64,000 bases of DNA from CAVZTA01 sp963778025 (GCA_963778025.1 CAVZTA010000001.1:1-64000); one strand, 5' to 3'; counted from the stretch's first letter, positions 1-9,611 are shown. Notes: generated from the sequence alone by a model not told the origin. Numbers and translations are program-made.

Positions 1-16
1 TGGCGCGAAGTCCCGG

Positions 17-41
17 CTTGGGCGCGAGAGTCGCGCCCGAG
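17..41 (-). terminator. GC-rich hairpin downstream of the propeller gene
   Basis: An 8-bp perfect inverted repeat (GGGCGCGA at 20-27, TCGCGCCC at 31-38) with a 3-nt loop lies about 60 nt past the stop of the minus-strand gene at 99. It has no T-run, so its role as a terminator is only a guess from position. Confidence 0.3.
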
Positions 42-98
42 CGATAGGCGCGCGGGCGCCGTCGCCGGCCGACGCGACGTCCGTCGCTCTGGAATGCG

Positions 99-1331
99 TC
101 AGGGTGCCGCTGTTCGCGGGCGTTCCAGGGGCAGGCCCGTCTCGCCGACGTAGACCTTGAAGATCTTCCAGGCGTCGGGGTTGTCGGCCGGTTCGAGGTC
201 GCCGTTGGTCACGAGCAGCGACTTGCCGATGAACGCGAGGCCCCACGGGGAGTGGAACCGCGGATCGGAGATCCGGCGGATCTCGTCGCCGGCGGGATCG
301 AGGACCGCGATCTGGTTCGGGCCGATCAGGCTCACGTACAGGTTGCCCGACGCGGCGAACGCGAGGCCGGTCGCCTGGGGCGGCTCCTGGTTCGGGACGG
401 CCGGGAAGCGATGGACCAGCTCGAGGTCCGCGGCCGTCGGATGGTCGACCAGCCGGACCCGATAGATGACCGACTCGAGCGGGAACTCCGCCGACACCGT
501 GATCGAGACGTACAGCCACGTGCCCGTCGGGTCGATCCGGCCGCCGAGTGGTCCGCCGGCGAACCCGAAGAAGCCGGTCAGCCGCGGATCGGTGAACCAG
601 ATCGACGCCGTGCCGTCCGGGGCGACCCGCCAGATGCGCGGCTTGTCGTCGGGCACGTAGAGGTTGCCGGACCGGTCGAAGACGAGGTCGTTCCACATCG
701 CCTTCATCCAGTCGCCGGCGAGACCGGTGTCGACGGGGACCTGGGAGAAGACCTCGGGCGGGGCGGGGTGGGCGCCCAGGTCGAGGCGCAGGATCCGGCC
801 GTTCATGTCGGCGACGTAGAGCTTGCGGCGCGACGCCGGGTTGCCGTCGAGGGCGAGACCGAACAGCCCCATGTCCGAGTTCGTGGCCGTGTCGATGACC
901 GTCGTCCCGACGAGCTTGCCGTTCTTCTGGTACGTGAACACCCGCTCGTCGTCGGAGTTCTGGTGGCCCGCGAAGAAGTCGCCGGCGCTCGTCGAGACGT
1001 AGACGCGGTCGCGGTCGACCGCGATGCCGAACGGGTGGCCGGGCGCCGGCGCGCTCGCGAACACCGTGACGTCACCGATGGCCGGACCGGCGGCCGATGC
1101 CGAACCGACGCTCGACCCGAGCACGATCGCTCCGGTCACGGCCGCGAGTCGGCCAGCCTGCCGCCAGCGGCCCCGGTATCGTGGGATCCCGTCGCATCGC
1201 CCTGTCCTCCTGGCCGGGCGATCGCCGAGTCCTGTGGCCGCCCTCGAACCCACGACGAACGGATCGCCGCGAATTGACAGCGGACGGTCCGGTCCGGCCA
1301 GCGGCTCGCTCAGAGACGACGGCGTCATCAC
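99..1331 (-). CDS. Secreted SMP-30/NHL-like beta-propeller protein
   Basis: Predicted exported beta-propeller of up to 410 residues. A signal peptide is visible at about residues 55-80 (a basic RGRWRQ stretch, hydrophobic core, Ala-Ser-Ala cleavage site). The true start is therefore probably downstream of the first ATG; the GTG at about residue 27 would leave a long but plausible n-region. The mature part shows repeated blade-like segments of the type x-G-N-L-Y-V and G-L-A-F/L-D (for example DRSGNLYVPDD and FAASGNLYVSLIG), as in SMP-30/gluconolactonase and NHL-repeat proteins. I see no metal-ligand set clear enough to call a lactonase. It could be a binding protein or a sugar or quinoprotein-type dehydrogenase relative. 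It stands alone and its frame is intact. Confidence 0.7.
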   Translation of the reverse strand: MMTPSSLSEPLAGPDRPLSIRGDPFVVGSRAATGLGDRPARRTGRCDGIPRYRGRWRQAGRLAAVTGAIVLGSSVGSASAAGPAIGDVTVFASAPAPGHPFGIAVDRDRVYVSTSAGDFFAGHQNSDDERVFTYQKNGKLVGTTVIDTATNSDMGLFGLALDGNPASRRKLYVADMNGRILRLDLGAHPAPPEVFSQVPVDTGLAGDWMKAMWNDLVFDRSGNLYVPDDKPRIWRVAPDGTASIWFTDPRLTGFFGFAGGPLGGRIDPTGTWLYVSITVSAEFPLESVIYRVRLVDHPTAADLELVHRFPAVPNQEPPQATGLAFAASGNLYVSLIGPNQIAVLDPAGDEIRRISDPRFHSPWGLAFIGKSLLVTNGDLEPADNPDAWKIFKVYVGETGLPLERPRTAAP

Positions 1332-1589
1332 GCGCGACGCGGGGCGGCTACAGGCGGACGGCAGCCGAGTACGTGCCTGACCGCGAGCGGATGGACCGCA
1401 TCACCGCTAACCGTGCGGGTGGTTGTTCCATCGGCGACGATCGAGTCCAGCTCGGGGAGCAACGACGAGGAGCCCGGCAATGTCCGCGTCATTTCATGCA
1501 ATGTCCGTATGCGGTGCTCAGCGCCGGCCGGTAGGGTGCGTCGTCGCAGCGTCGGAGCAATCGGCGCCGGATGAGGGAAGCGGAGAATT

Positions 1590-1994
1590 GTGTCGATCGT
1601 TATCCAGCGCAGAGTCGCACGTGTCGTCGCAGCGGTCGCGCTTGCCATCACGGTCATCGGCACGCCGGCGCCAGCGGCCGCATCGACGTCCCTACGAGTC
1701 ACCACTAGCTGCTTCAGCAATCCCGAAAAGGTCGCGATCCGGAACACCGGTACCACCCGGCTCCGTATAAGGAGCGTCGGATCCATCTATCAGGCGCGGA
1801 CGAACGAGCCATTCTACGTCTACCGCTATCTAAATCCGGGCAGCGCGATAACGTTCTATTCGGGATATGCCGCCTCGTCGACAAGCTCGAACACGCTCAC
1901 GCGCCAGTACATCTTCAACAATGACGTTGGCAGCCGCGAAGGAGCCCGCGTTGTTCTCACGAGCGGCCAGGCATACGGTGACCGTTGCGGTTGA
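1590..1994 (+). CDS. Small secreted protein of unknown function
   Basis: 134-residue exported protein starting at GTG, preceded by a purine-rich GGGAAGCGGAG stretch. Residues 1-31 form a signal peptide (RRVAR n-region, hydrophobic core, Pro-Ala-Ala-Ala-Ser cleavage region). The mature part is rich in Ser, Thr, Asn and Tyr, contains two Cys (near the start and at the end, possibly a disulfide) and has a beta-rich pattern like small immunoglobulin-like or lamin-tail-like extracellular domains. The base composition is a little less GC-rich than its neighbours. I do not recognise a family. It has no obvious operon partner. Confidence 0.6.
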   Translation: MSIVIQRRVARVVAAVALAITVIGTPAPAAASTSLRVTTSCFSNPEKVAIRNTGTTRLRIRSVGSIYQARTNEPFYVYRYLNPGSAITFYSGYAASSTSSNTLTRQYIFNNDVGSREGARVVLTSGQAYGDRCG

Positions 1995-2130
1995 GCCATT
2001 CGCGCCATCACGTGGTGATGGACCTTCCAATACTGAGCCCCACAGTCCAATTCCGTGCGTGCGGCACCAGCCGTGGGGCGCAACGCGGCCGAGCTGAGAC
2101 GTGAGGCGCGCCAAGGTGCGCGCGTTCATG

Positions 2131-2136
2131 TAGCGT
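2131..2136 (+). promoter_or_regulatory. Candidate -10 element (TAGCGT) of the helicase gene
   Basis: TAGCGT ends 7 nt before the ATG at 2144 and no Shine-Dalgarno sequence is present. This matches the TAnnnT hexamer seen at the same distance from many starts in the window and suggests a leaderless or nearly leaderless mRNA. Confidence 0.4.
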
Positions 2137-2143
2137 GCGGGGT

Positions 2144-4085
2144 ATGCATCTCTACCAGGGCACGAGCGAGCAGTTCATCGCCGACGCGACGCAAGCGCGC
2201 CTCGCGAACCAGCTCGCCGATCGCTTCTTCGACGAGTTCCGCTACCGGCCGCCGCCGTCCGAGGTCCATGCCTGGCAGAACTCGCTGGGGGCGATGGCCA
2301 CCGTCCTCCAGCTGGCCGACCTGACCGACCAGGGCATCCTCGTCGAGCTCAAGCTGCCGCTGTCGTCGAAGCGCCTCGACGTCCTGATCACGGGCTCGAA
2401 CCCGGCGACAAAGCGCGATCGGCGGTCGTCGTCGAGCTCAAGCAGTGGACGGAGGTCGGCCGCTCGAACGTCACCGACTGCGTGACCGTCGACTCGGCGG
2501 ACGCCGTCGCGACCACCTCCACCCGACCCGCCAGGTCGCGCAGTACCAGCGCTACCTCCAGGACACGCATCCGGCGTTCACGGCAATGCGGCATCGCCCT
2601 CGATGCCTGCGCGTACCTCCACTACGCGGCCACGACCCGAAGTCGCCGCTCTACGATGCGACGTTCGCGACGCTCCTGGCGAGCGAACCCGCCTTCGCCG
2701 GCACGGATCGAGACGCGCTCGCGACCTTCCTCGACCAGCGCGTCGCCGGCCCCGACGAAGGCGCGAGATCCTCGATCGCGTCGCGGCGACCGCTTTCCGC
2801 CCGCACAAGCGCCTGCTCGACCACGTCGCCCGCGTCATCCGCAACGAGCCGACGTTCACGCTCCTCGACGAACAGCAGGTCGCCTACAACGCGATCATGG
2901 ACGGTCCGCGGCGCCGGCCAGAACCAGCGCGAGTCGTCTTCATCGTCGAGGGCGGCCCGGGCACCGGGAAGTCGGTCATCGCGGTCAACCTCGTCGCCGA
3001 GCTGTCCGGACGTGGGCTCCGGACGCTCCACGTCACCGGCTCGAAGGCGTTCACCGAGAACCTGCGCAAGATCGTCGGCGGGCGCGCCGGCGCGTTGTTC
3101 AAGTACTTCCGCGACACCGCGACCGTCAACGAGCCGCTCGACGTCGTCATCCTCGACGAGGCGCACCGCATCCGGACGATCAGCACGAGCCGCTTCACGC
3201 CCGCGACGACGCGCACCGGCAAGGCCCAGATCGACGACATCCTCGACGCCACCCGCGTGTCGGTCTTCTTCATCGACGACCTGCAGGTCGTGCGCCCGGG
3301 CGAGGTCGGCAGCACCGACCTCATCCGCGAGGCGGCGGCGAAGCGCTCGCTCGAGGTCCGCGAGTTCGAGCTCGAGGCGCAGTTCCGCTCGAACGGCTCC
3401 GACTCGTTCATCCAGTGGGTCGACAACACGCTCGAGCTCGACCGGACGCCGCAGGTCCTCTGGCCGATGGACGACGAGTTCGACTTCCGGATCGTCGCGA
3501 GTCAGGGAGCTCGAGCGCTCATCCGCTCCGCGGCGAGCGAAGGGCGCGACCGCCGCGCTCGTCGCCGGCTTCTGCTGGCCCTGGTCAGACCCCGACGCAG
3601 CCGGCCAGCTCGAGCCCGACGTCAGGGTGGGGGACTGGTCGATGCCCTGGAACGCGAAGGACGGCGTCGGCCGCCTCGGTCCCGGCATCCCGAAGTCCGA
3701 CTTCTGGGCGAGCGCCAGGGAGGGAATCGACCAGGTCGGCTGCGTCTACACCGCGCAGGGCTTCGAGTTCGACTACGTCGGCGTGATCTTCGGCCCCGAC
3801 CTCGTCTACCGGCCGATGGATGGGGGATGGGTCGGCCAGCGCGACCAGTCGCACGACCGCGTCGTCCGCCGCGGCGTCACCGAAGCCGAGTTCACCGACT
3901 TCGTCAAGAGCACCTACCGCGTCCTCCTGACCCGCGGCCTCCGCGGCTGCTACGTCTACTTCATGGACGCACCGACGCGCGACTTCTTCCTTAGCCGGAC
4001 GGAGCGCGGGCCAGGCTCAGTGCTGAAGGCAGCTGAGACGTCACCCGAATACGACTCCTCGGTCGATAGCTCGGCAAGTCCCTGA
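2144..4085 (+). CDS. DUF2075 (Schlafen-like) DNA/RNA helicase, interrupted by several frameshifts
   Basis: ATP-dependent helicase-type protein of the DUF2075 family. The pieces in order are: an N-terminal segment (2144-2480) with RLDVLI and, after a frame change, VVVELKQW, which looks like a PD-(D/E)xK nuclease-type core; Walker A GGPGTGKS (2951-2974); Walker B VVILDEAH (about 3142-3168); a QFRSNGSDSFIQWVDN motif typical of the family; and the C-terminal TAQGFEFDYVGV and LLTRGLRGCYVYF motifs. At least six frame changes are needed (near 2420, 2512, 2585, 2635, 2765 and 3520), so as written no intact product exists. Whether this is decay or a stretch of poor consensus sequence cannot be decided here. 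Family members are often found with restriction or defence genes; none adjoins here. Confidence 0.75.
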
Positions 4086-4112
4086 ACGGCACGTTCTCCT
4101 AACGCACCGACG

Positions 4113-5243
4113 CTACGACGACCGCGCGAAGAACTCGCGGATGTCGTCGATCAGGAGGTCGGGCGCCTTGTGGGCCGCGAAGTGGCCGCCGTGGTCGTAC
4201 ATCGTCCAGCGGACGATGTTGCTGTGGTCGCGCTCGGCGAAGCGGCGGATGCCGCTGAAGTCGCCGCCGAAGCCGGCCAGCGCCATCGGCACCGTGGTGG
4301 GCTCCGTCGGGTGGTGCCCGGCGTGCGCGTTCTCCCAGTACAGCCGGGCCGCCGAGGTCGCGGTGCCGGTCACCCAGTAGAGCGCGACGTTGGCGACCGC
4401 GAAGTCGGGATCGAGGTCCTCGCCCAGCAGCTGCGCCTGCCACGCCAGCAGCCCCAGCGGCGAGTCGGCGAGCGCGTAGCCCAGCGTCTGCGGCTGCTGC
4501 GCCATCAGCTGGTTGAACGACATCTTGTTCTGGAAGAACCACTGGAGCGTGCCCAGCTCGGTGCCCTCCTCCTCGGTCAGGTCGGCCATCTCGGCCGGAT
4601 CGCCCGACGGGAACGAGAAGATCTGGGTCACGTGCACGCCCACGACGTGGTCGGGGTCCAGCCGGCCCATCTCGGGCGAGATCAGCGAGCCCGCGTCGTT
4701 GCCCACCGCGCCGTACCGCTCGTAGCCCAGGCGGCGCATCAGCTCCACCCACGCCGTCGCGATCCGCTGGTTGGTCCAGCCCGCCTCGCGCGTCGGGCCC
4801 GAGAAGCCGTAGCCCGGGATCGACGGGATGACCAGGTGGAACGCCCGCGACGGGTCGCCGCCGTGCGCCCGCGGGTCCGTGAGCGGCTCGATGATGTCGA
4901 GGAACTCGAGCACCGAGCCGGGCCAGCCGTGGGTGACGATCAGCGGCAGCGCGTCGGGCTCGGGGGAGCGGACGTGCAGGAAGTGGACGTTCTGGCCGTC
5001 GATCGTCGTCGTGAACTGCGGGTACGCGTTGAGCCGCCGCTCGACCGCCCGCCAGTCGAACGCCGTCCGCCAGTGGTCGTACAGCGAGCGGATGTACGAC
5101 TGCTTGACGCCGTAGTCGCCGTCGCCGGGCAGCTCATCGGGCCAGTGGGCGCGATCGAGGCGCTCGCGCAGGTCGTCGAGGACCGTCTGCGGGATGTCGA
5201 TGGTGGTCGGGCGGATCTCCGTGTCGGCGGTCGCGTGGGCCAT
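4113..5243 (-). CDS. Epoxide hydrolase, EHN-type alpha/beta hydrolase
   Basis: 376-residue cytoplasmic alpha/beta hydrolase with the epoxide hydrolase N-terminal cap (IDIPQTVLDDLRERLDRAHW near the start). The oxyanion motif HGWPGS, the nucleophile elbow VGNDAGS (Asp as nucleophile) and the C-terminal catalytic His in DHGGHFAAHKAPD are all present, so it is expected to hydrolyse epoxides to diols by an ester intermediate. I chose the ATG at 5243 because GGAGG precedes it by 8 nt and family similarity begins right after it; an upstream ATG at 5303 lies inside the operator. It is divergent from a TetR regulator with a palindromic site between them, which suggests ligand-induced control. Confidence 0.88.
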   Translation of the reverse strand: MAHATADTEIRPTTIDIPQTVLDDLRERLDRAHWPDELPGDGDYGVKQSYIRSLYDHWRTAFDWRAVERRLNAYPQFTTTIDGQNVHFLHVRSPEPDALPLIVTHGWPGSVLEFLDIIEPLTDPRAHGGDPSRAFHLVIPSIPGYGFSGPTREAGWTNQRIATAWVELMRRLGYERYGAVGNDAGSLISPEMGRLDPDHVVGVHVTQIFSFPSGDPAEMADLTEEEGTELGTLQWFFQNKMSFNQLMAQQPQTLGYALADSPLGLLAWQAQLLGEDLDPDFAVANVALYWVTGTATSAARLYWENAHAGHHPTEPTTVPMALAGFGGDFSGIRRFAERDHSNIVRWTMYDHGGHFAAHKAPDLLIDDIREFFARSS

Positions 5244-5275
5244 CGTGGTCGCCTCCGGTGAGGTCCCAGTCTCGC

Positions 5276-5302
5276 TGGAACGGAATGAACTGTTCCGTTC
5301 CA
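5276..5302. promoter_or_regulatory. TetR-type operator: 10-bp perfect inverted repeat
   Basis: TGGAACGGAA (5276-5285), 7-nt centre, TTCCGTTCCA (5293-5302): a perfect 10-bp inverted repeat in the divergent spacer between the hydrolase and the tetR gene, with a nested GAACTGTTC palindrome at its centre. Size and place are typical of a TetR-family operator that would block both promoters. Confidence 0.75.
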
Positions 5303-5319
5303 TTCTGCCAGAACGCCGC

Positions 5320-5325
5320 TATGCT
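5320..5325 (+). promoter_or_regulatory. Candidate -10 element (TATGCT) of tetR
   Basis: TATGCT lies exactly 6 nt before the ATG at 5332, so transcription would begin at the start codon. The inverted-repeat operator covers the position expected for the -35 region. Confidence 0.45.
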
Positions 5326-5331
5326 GTCCAG

Positions 5332-5988
5332 ATGGAATCGGCGGTCCCGGAGGCGAAGCAGCCCGGTCTGAGCGGCCGGCGCGGCCAGGCGATGCGCAAC
5401 GACACGCGCATCCCCGAGGCCGCCCGCGAGGTGTTCATGGCCGACCCCGGGGCGCCGATCGCGGCCGTCGCGGCGCGCGCGGGGGTGGGCATCAGCGCCC
5501 TGTATCGGCGCTATCCGAGCAAGGAGGCGCTGCTCGCCCAGGTGGCGCGCGACGGCCTGCGCCGGTACATCGAGCTGGTGGAGGCGGCCGTCGCCGACGA
5601 GGGCGACGCGTGGGCGGCGTTCGCCGACTTCATGGCGCGCATCCTCGAGGCGGGCACGCACGCCATCGCGAGCCGCCTCGCCGGGACCTTCACGCCGACC
5701 CCCGACCTGATGGAGGCCGCCGCCCGCGCCGCCGAGCTCAACACGGCGCTCCTGGAGCGGACGAAGCGGAGCGGGGGACTGCGGCCCGACATCGTCGTCG
5801 ACGACCTGTCGCTGATCATCGAGCAGCTGCACTCGATCCGCCTGGGCGACGAGGCGCGCACCTGGGAGCTCCGCCGCCGCTACCTGGCGCTGGCGCTCGA
5901 TGGCCTGCGCGTCACCGGCGGGACCCTGCCCGGGCCGCCGCCGGAGCCGATGGAGCTAGCCGAGCGCTGGATCCCGGGGCGGAGGTGA
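5332..5988 (+). CDS. TetR/AcrR family transcriptional regulator
   Basis: 218-residue regulator. The N-terminal helix-turn-helix is clear at about residues 20-65 (IPEAAREVFM, then AARAGVGISALYRRYPSKEA). The ligand-binding half is all-helical and divergent, as usual, so the effector cannot be named. I chose the ATG at 5332 because the open frame upstream would run through the operator and into the hydrolase promoter. It is divergently arranged with the epoxide hydrolase, so it most likely represses that gene and itself and is released by a hydrophobic substrate (inference from arrangement). Confidence 0.9.
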   Translation: MESAVPEAKQPGLSGRRGQAMRNDTRIPEAAREVFMADPGAPIAAVAARAGVGISALYRRYPSKEALLAQVARDGLRRYIELVEAAVADEGDAWAAFADFMARILEAGTHAIASRLAGTFTPTPDLMEAAARAAELNTALLERTKRSGGLRPDIVVDDLSLIIEQLHSIRLGDEARTWELRRRYLALALDGLRVTGGTLPGPPPEPMELAERWIPGRR

Positions 5989-6153
5989 GATTCCAACCTC
6001 CCGTTCCAGGCTGTCAATATCGGACCCATCGTTCGGCTACGGCCGCTCAGGCATGGTCACGACCCGCCTGAGTGCTCCTCCCGCCATTCGAGGGCGCCCG
6101 CGTCGGGTCGCCGCCCTGCGCCCGATGGTCCGTGAGCGGGCCGGAAGCGACGC

Positions 6154-7374
6154 TCAGCCGCTCCGACCCGCGCGACGCCCCATCGCGATCGATGTGGCGA
6201 GCACGAACAGCACCAGTGGCAGCAGCACCGTGGTCAGCACCGAGCCCGCTTCGGGCGAGAAGCCCGTGTGCGCTGTCGCGTAACCGCCACTCAGGAAGCC
6301 CAGGCCGGCCACGATGCCGGCGACGCCGATCAGCCGGTGATAGCCGCCGCTGACCGCGATGGACAGCCCCAGCGTCAGCAGCGCCGTGCCATTCGCCAGG
6401 TGGAAGAACCCGCTCAGGCCCTTCTCCAGCCAGCGGACCGTCTCCGCGATGTCGAACGCCGTGGCCTCGCGCGCGGTGCCGGTCGCATCGACCCATGCGC
6501 GGATCGCTTCGCGGAGGACGACGCCATCGACCGCCATCTGCACCGCGAAGATCGCGACCACGAGCCCGAGCGCCACGACCGACACCTGGGCGAGCGCGCC
6601 ACCGAGGCCGCCCTGGCGCACCAGCGAGCGTGCGACCGCGAGCAGGCCCAGGGTGATCAGTAGCGTCCCGAAGAACTGGCCGATGTGGATCGCGGTCCAG
6701 GCCGGCGACGCGGCGTAGTCAAGGAAGACGGCCGCCGAATTGTTCGGGTCGTGGGCGCCCGGGTGCAGGCTGCTCACGACGATCTGCAGCGGCAGGCCGA
6801 TGAGCCCGGCGAGCGCGCCCAGGCGCAGGGACCACCGATCGGACCGGGGCGCGGCCACGGGACCCTCGCCCGCGGGCGCGTCGCGCTCCACGTGCGTGCC
6901 AGCGACCGTCTTCGCGCCGCCATGGGTCATCGGGCCGGCGTACTCCGCGCGGCGGACGACCATCGCGAGCACCATCGCCACGTACATCACGGGGTGGTAC
7001 CAGCCCATCACCTCGGCTGAGGCGAGGAGCCCCAGCGTCGCGGCGACGACCAGCCCGACCGCCGGCACGAGCATCGCCCCGGCCATCTCGGCCACCAGCC
7101 GCCCGCGATGGCCGCGGAAGCGCATCCAGAGGGCCATCGGGACCGCCATCTCGACACCCATGAGGAGCGTCGCGAGCTCTGGTGCGTCGCGGTGGACGTT
7201 GGCGATGCCCACCGCGCCGAGACCGGCCCCCACCGGCAGCTCCAGCAGGGCCATCCCCACGAGCATCGCAGCGACCATCTCGAGGAAGTGGGCGACGAAC
7301 CGGACGACCGGTCGGTCGAGGACTCGTCGGCGGGCGGCGTGACCGGAAGCGCGGGCGAAATCGGCGGCGAGCAT
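6154..7374 (-). CDS. Polytopic membrane protein, about ten TM helices
   Basis: 406-residue inner-membrane protein of unknown function. Four hydrophobic helices occupy roughly residues 20-130 and include a His/Met-rich first helix (FVAHFLEMVAAMLVGMALL). A hydrophilic linker rich in Pro and Glu follows, then about six more helices to the C terminus. The second half contains conserved-looking His and Asn (HIGQFFGTLL, FFHLANGTALL). The two halves look like separate membrane modules joined by a linker, so this may be a fusion. The start at 7374 places the first helix near the N terminus. It is divergent from the histidine kinase at 7511, so the kinase system might control it. Confidence 0.65.
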   Translation of the reverse strand: MLAADFARASGHAARRRVLDRPVVRFVAHFLEMVAAMLVGMALLELPVGAGLGAVGIANVHRDAPELATLLMGVEMAVPMALWMRFRGHRGRLVAEMAGAMLVPAVGLVVAATLGLLASAEVMGWYHPVMYVAMVLAMVVRRAEYAGPMTHGGAKTVAGTHVERDAPAGEGPVAAPRSDRWSLRLGALAGLIGLPLQIVVSSLHPGAHDPNNSAAVFLDYAASPAWTAIHIGQFFGTLLITLGLLAVARSLVRQGGLGGALAQVSVVALGLVVAIFAVQMAVDGVVLREAIRAWVDATGTAREATAFDIAETVRWLEKGLSGFFHLANGTALLTLGLSIAVSGGYHRLIGVAGIVAGLGFLSGGYATAHTGFSPEAGSVLTTVLLPLVLFVLATSIAMGRRAGRSG

Positions 7375-7510
7375 CGGGCGATCTCCGTGACGTGGCCCCC
7401 ACGGGCCTCTCGCCAGCACCCTCCGACCAGGGAAGCGCCGGGACATCGCAGGACTCCCCGGTCCTGCAGTTCGGGAATTCCCCAAGACCCGCCGGCGCAA
7501 TGCCCGGCCG

Positions 7511-9226
7511 GTGACAATCCACCCGATGGGCGACCGTGCGATCCGCTGGCTGGTCGGCGGGCTGGGCCTGCTCGTGGGGATCGCCGCCGAGCTCGTCCAG
7601 CGCGGCCATGCCATCCCGGCCGAGCGCCTGCTCGTCGACTTCCTCGTCGGCCAGGCGTACCTCATGGGCGGGCTGTTCGCGTGGTCCCGCGAACCCCGCA
7701 ACCGGACCTGGAAGCTCATGGCCGGCGTCGGCATCGCCTGGTACCTGGGCAGCTTCGCGGCAGCTCGATCCCGGTCGTCGCGGGACCTGGCCATCGTCCT
7801 CGCCGACACGGACGCGATCCTCCTCGTCGCCCTCGTGCTCGCCTACCCGACCGGCCGCCTGGAGCGCCCATCCGAGCGCCTCGCGGTGTTCGGCGGGGCG
7901 GTCGGGCTGACCCTTGGCAACGTCATGCTCCTGCTCGTCCACGGACAGCACCGTCGCGCTGGTGATCGGTCTCGCGGTCACGCTCGCGATGGCGATCCTC
8001 GTGCCCCGCCGCTGGCTGCTGGCCACGCCTCGCCACCGGCGCCTGCTGGCGCCCACGCTCGTCGCGACCGCCGTCACGCTCGTCGCGATCGGCGCGGCCA
8101 TCGTCGTGCGACTGGCGGACCTGCCTCCATCGGTCGCGCGCTTCGTCCTCGCGGGCCGCGACATCGCGCTGCTGGCCATCCCGCTGAGCTTCGTGGTGGG
8201 CTTCTTCCAGCAGGCCGCGGAGCGGTATCAAGCGCTGCTCGCCGCGATCCCGGACCCGATCGCGCGGTACGACCCGGACGGACGGTCACTGCCGCTCGAG
8301 ACCGGGGATCCGGACGCGCCGCGGGAAGCGACCTGCGCGCCGCCTGCTCGAGGGGCTCCCTGCAGACGTCGCGATGCGTCTGCTCGGGGCTGCCCGCGAT
8401 GCGCTCGCGAGCCGACGGATGCAAACGCTGGACTACGAGACGCTCGACGGTGACGGGCACGACGCGTTTCCTGGAGGCGCGGATCGTCCCCAGCGGCGAC
8501 GAAGACGTCCTCGTGATCGCCCGTGATTTCACCGCCCAGCGTGCGGCCGAGGACGAGCTCCGGGCATCCCGTGCCCGGATCGTGGCGGCTGGCGACGAGG
8601 CGCGACGCCGACTCGAACGAGACCTGCACGACGGTGCGCAGCAGCGACTCGTCGCCCTCGTCGTAGCGCTGCGGGTCCTGCATGCCAAGGCGACCGGTCG
8701 GGTGGACGAGGAGCTCCTTGGCGATCTCGACGATGCGACCGATGAGCTGAAGGCCGGCCTCGCCGAGCTCCGCGACCTGGCCCAGGGCATCCACCCAGCC
8801 GTGCTGACGGAGGCCGGGCTCGCGGCAGGGCTCGCGACGCTGGCCGAACGATCGCCGATCCCCGCCCGCGTCCTCGCGGTCCCCGATCGACGGCTGCCGC
8901 CGGAGGTCGAGGCAACGGCGTACTTCGTCGCGTCCGAAGCGCTCGCGAACGCGGTCAAGCACGCGGCCGCGCAACGCGTGACGGTCGCCGCCGAGCTCCA
9001 CGGGGAAGACCTGACAGTCACGATCCGCGATGACGGCGTGGGCGGGGCAGCGACGACCGGCGGCACCGGGCTGCGCGGCCTGCGCGACCGGGTCGAGGCG
9101 CTGGGCGGCGACCTGACGATCACGAGCCCGCGCGGTGAGGGCACGACGATCCGGGCGCGCATCCCGGTGGTCGAGGCCGCCGCCGACGACCGAGCGATGT
9201 CGGGAATCCCCCATGGCGCCGGCTGA
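7511..9226 (+). CDS. Membrane-bound NarL-type sensor histidine kinase (frame interrupted)
   Basis: Sensor kinase of the HisKA_3 (NarX/LiaS) type. The N terminus has several TM helices (7550-8200), then a PAS-like segment beginning RYQALLAAIPDPI, then the dimerisation helix with the phospho-accepting His in RRRLERDLHDGAQQRL, and a HATPase domain with SEALANAVKHA (N box) and GTGLRGLRDR (G box). The reading frame changes near 7935, between 8290 and 8400, and near 8450, so the middle is garbled while both ends are well preserved. The start is GTG 7511 or ATG 7526. It is followed at once by a receiver protein and a NarL regulator, its likely phosphorelay partners. Confidence 0.85.
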   Translation: MTIHPMGDRAIRWLVGGLGLLVGIAAELVQRGHAIPAERLLVDFLVGQAYLMGGLFAWSREPRNRTWKLMAGVGIAWYLGSFAAARSRSSRDLAIVLADTDAILLVALVLAYPTGRLERPSERLAVFGGAVGLTLGNVMLLLVHGQHRRAGDRSRGHARDGDPRAPPLAAGHASPPAPAGAHARRDRRHARRDRRGHRRATGGPASIGRALRPRGPRHRAAGHPAELRGGLLPAGRGAVSSAARRDPGPDRAVRPGRTVTAARDRGSGRAAGSDLRAACSRGSLQTSRCVCSGLPAMRSRADGCKRWTTRRSTVTGTTRFLEARIVPSGDEDVLVIARDFTAQRAAEDELRASRARIVAAGDEARRRLERDLHDGAQQRLVALVVALRVLHAKATGRVDEELLGDLDDATDELKAGLAELRDLAQGIHPAVLTEAGLAAGLATLAERSPIPARVLAVPDRRLPPEVEATAYFVASEALANAVKHAAAQRVTVAAELHGEDLTVTIRDDGVGGAATTGGTGLRGLRDRVEALGGDLTITSPRGEGTTIRARIPVVEAAADDRAMSGIPHGAG

Positions 9227-9249
9227 CGATGGGCCGCACGATCGAGGCC

Positions 9250-9611
9250 ATGCGAACGATCCTCCTCGTCGACGACCACGCCGGGTTCCGGCGCCAGGCC
9301 CGGGCGCTGCTCGAGCGCTCCGCGTTCACGGTCGTCGGCGAGGCCGCGCGACGGCCCGCACCGCCCTCGCGCAGGCGGCGGTGCTCCGACCCGACATCGT
9401 GCTGCTCGACGTGGGCCTGCCCGGTGACGACGGCTTCCAGGTCGCTCTCCAGCTGCGCGCGCGGGCCGAGGCGCCGGTCGTCGTGCTGACGTCGTCGCGG
9501 GCCGCGACCGCGTACGGCGACCGCATCGCCGACAGTGCCGCGGCGGGTTTCGTGCGCAAGGACGAGCTCACCGCCTCGACGCTCGCGGCGCTCGTCGACG
9601 GCCGCCCGTGA
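9250..9611 (+). CDS. Stand-alone response regulator receiver domain (one frameshift)
   Basis: About 120 residues, a single CheY-like receiver: MRTILLVDDH (acidic pocket), then after a frame change near 9345 the phospho-acceptor strand DIVLLDVGLP, the Thr/Ser of VVVLTSSR and the Lys of FVRKDEL. It has no output domain. The gene starts 23 nt after the kinase and its TGA overlaps the GTG of the NarL gene, so the three genes are one operon. The break lies in a GC-rich ACGGCCCGC stretch where one extra C would explain it. The likely role is a phosphate sink or a second output of the kinase (inference). Confidence 0.8.
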
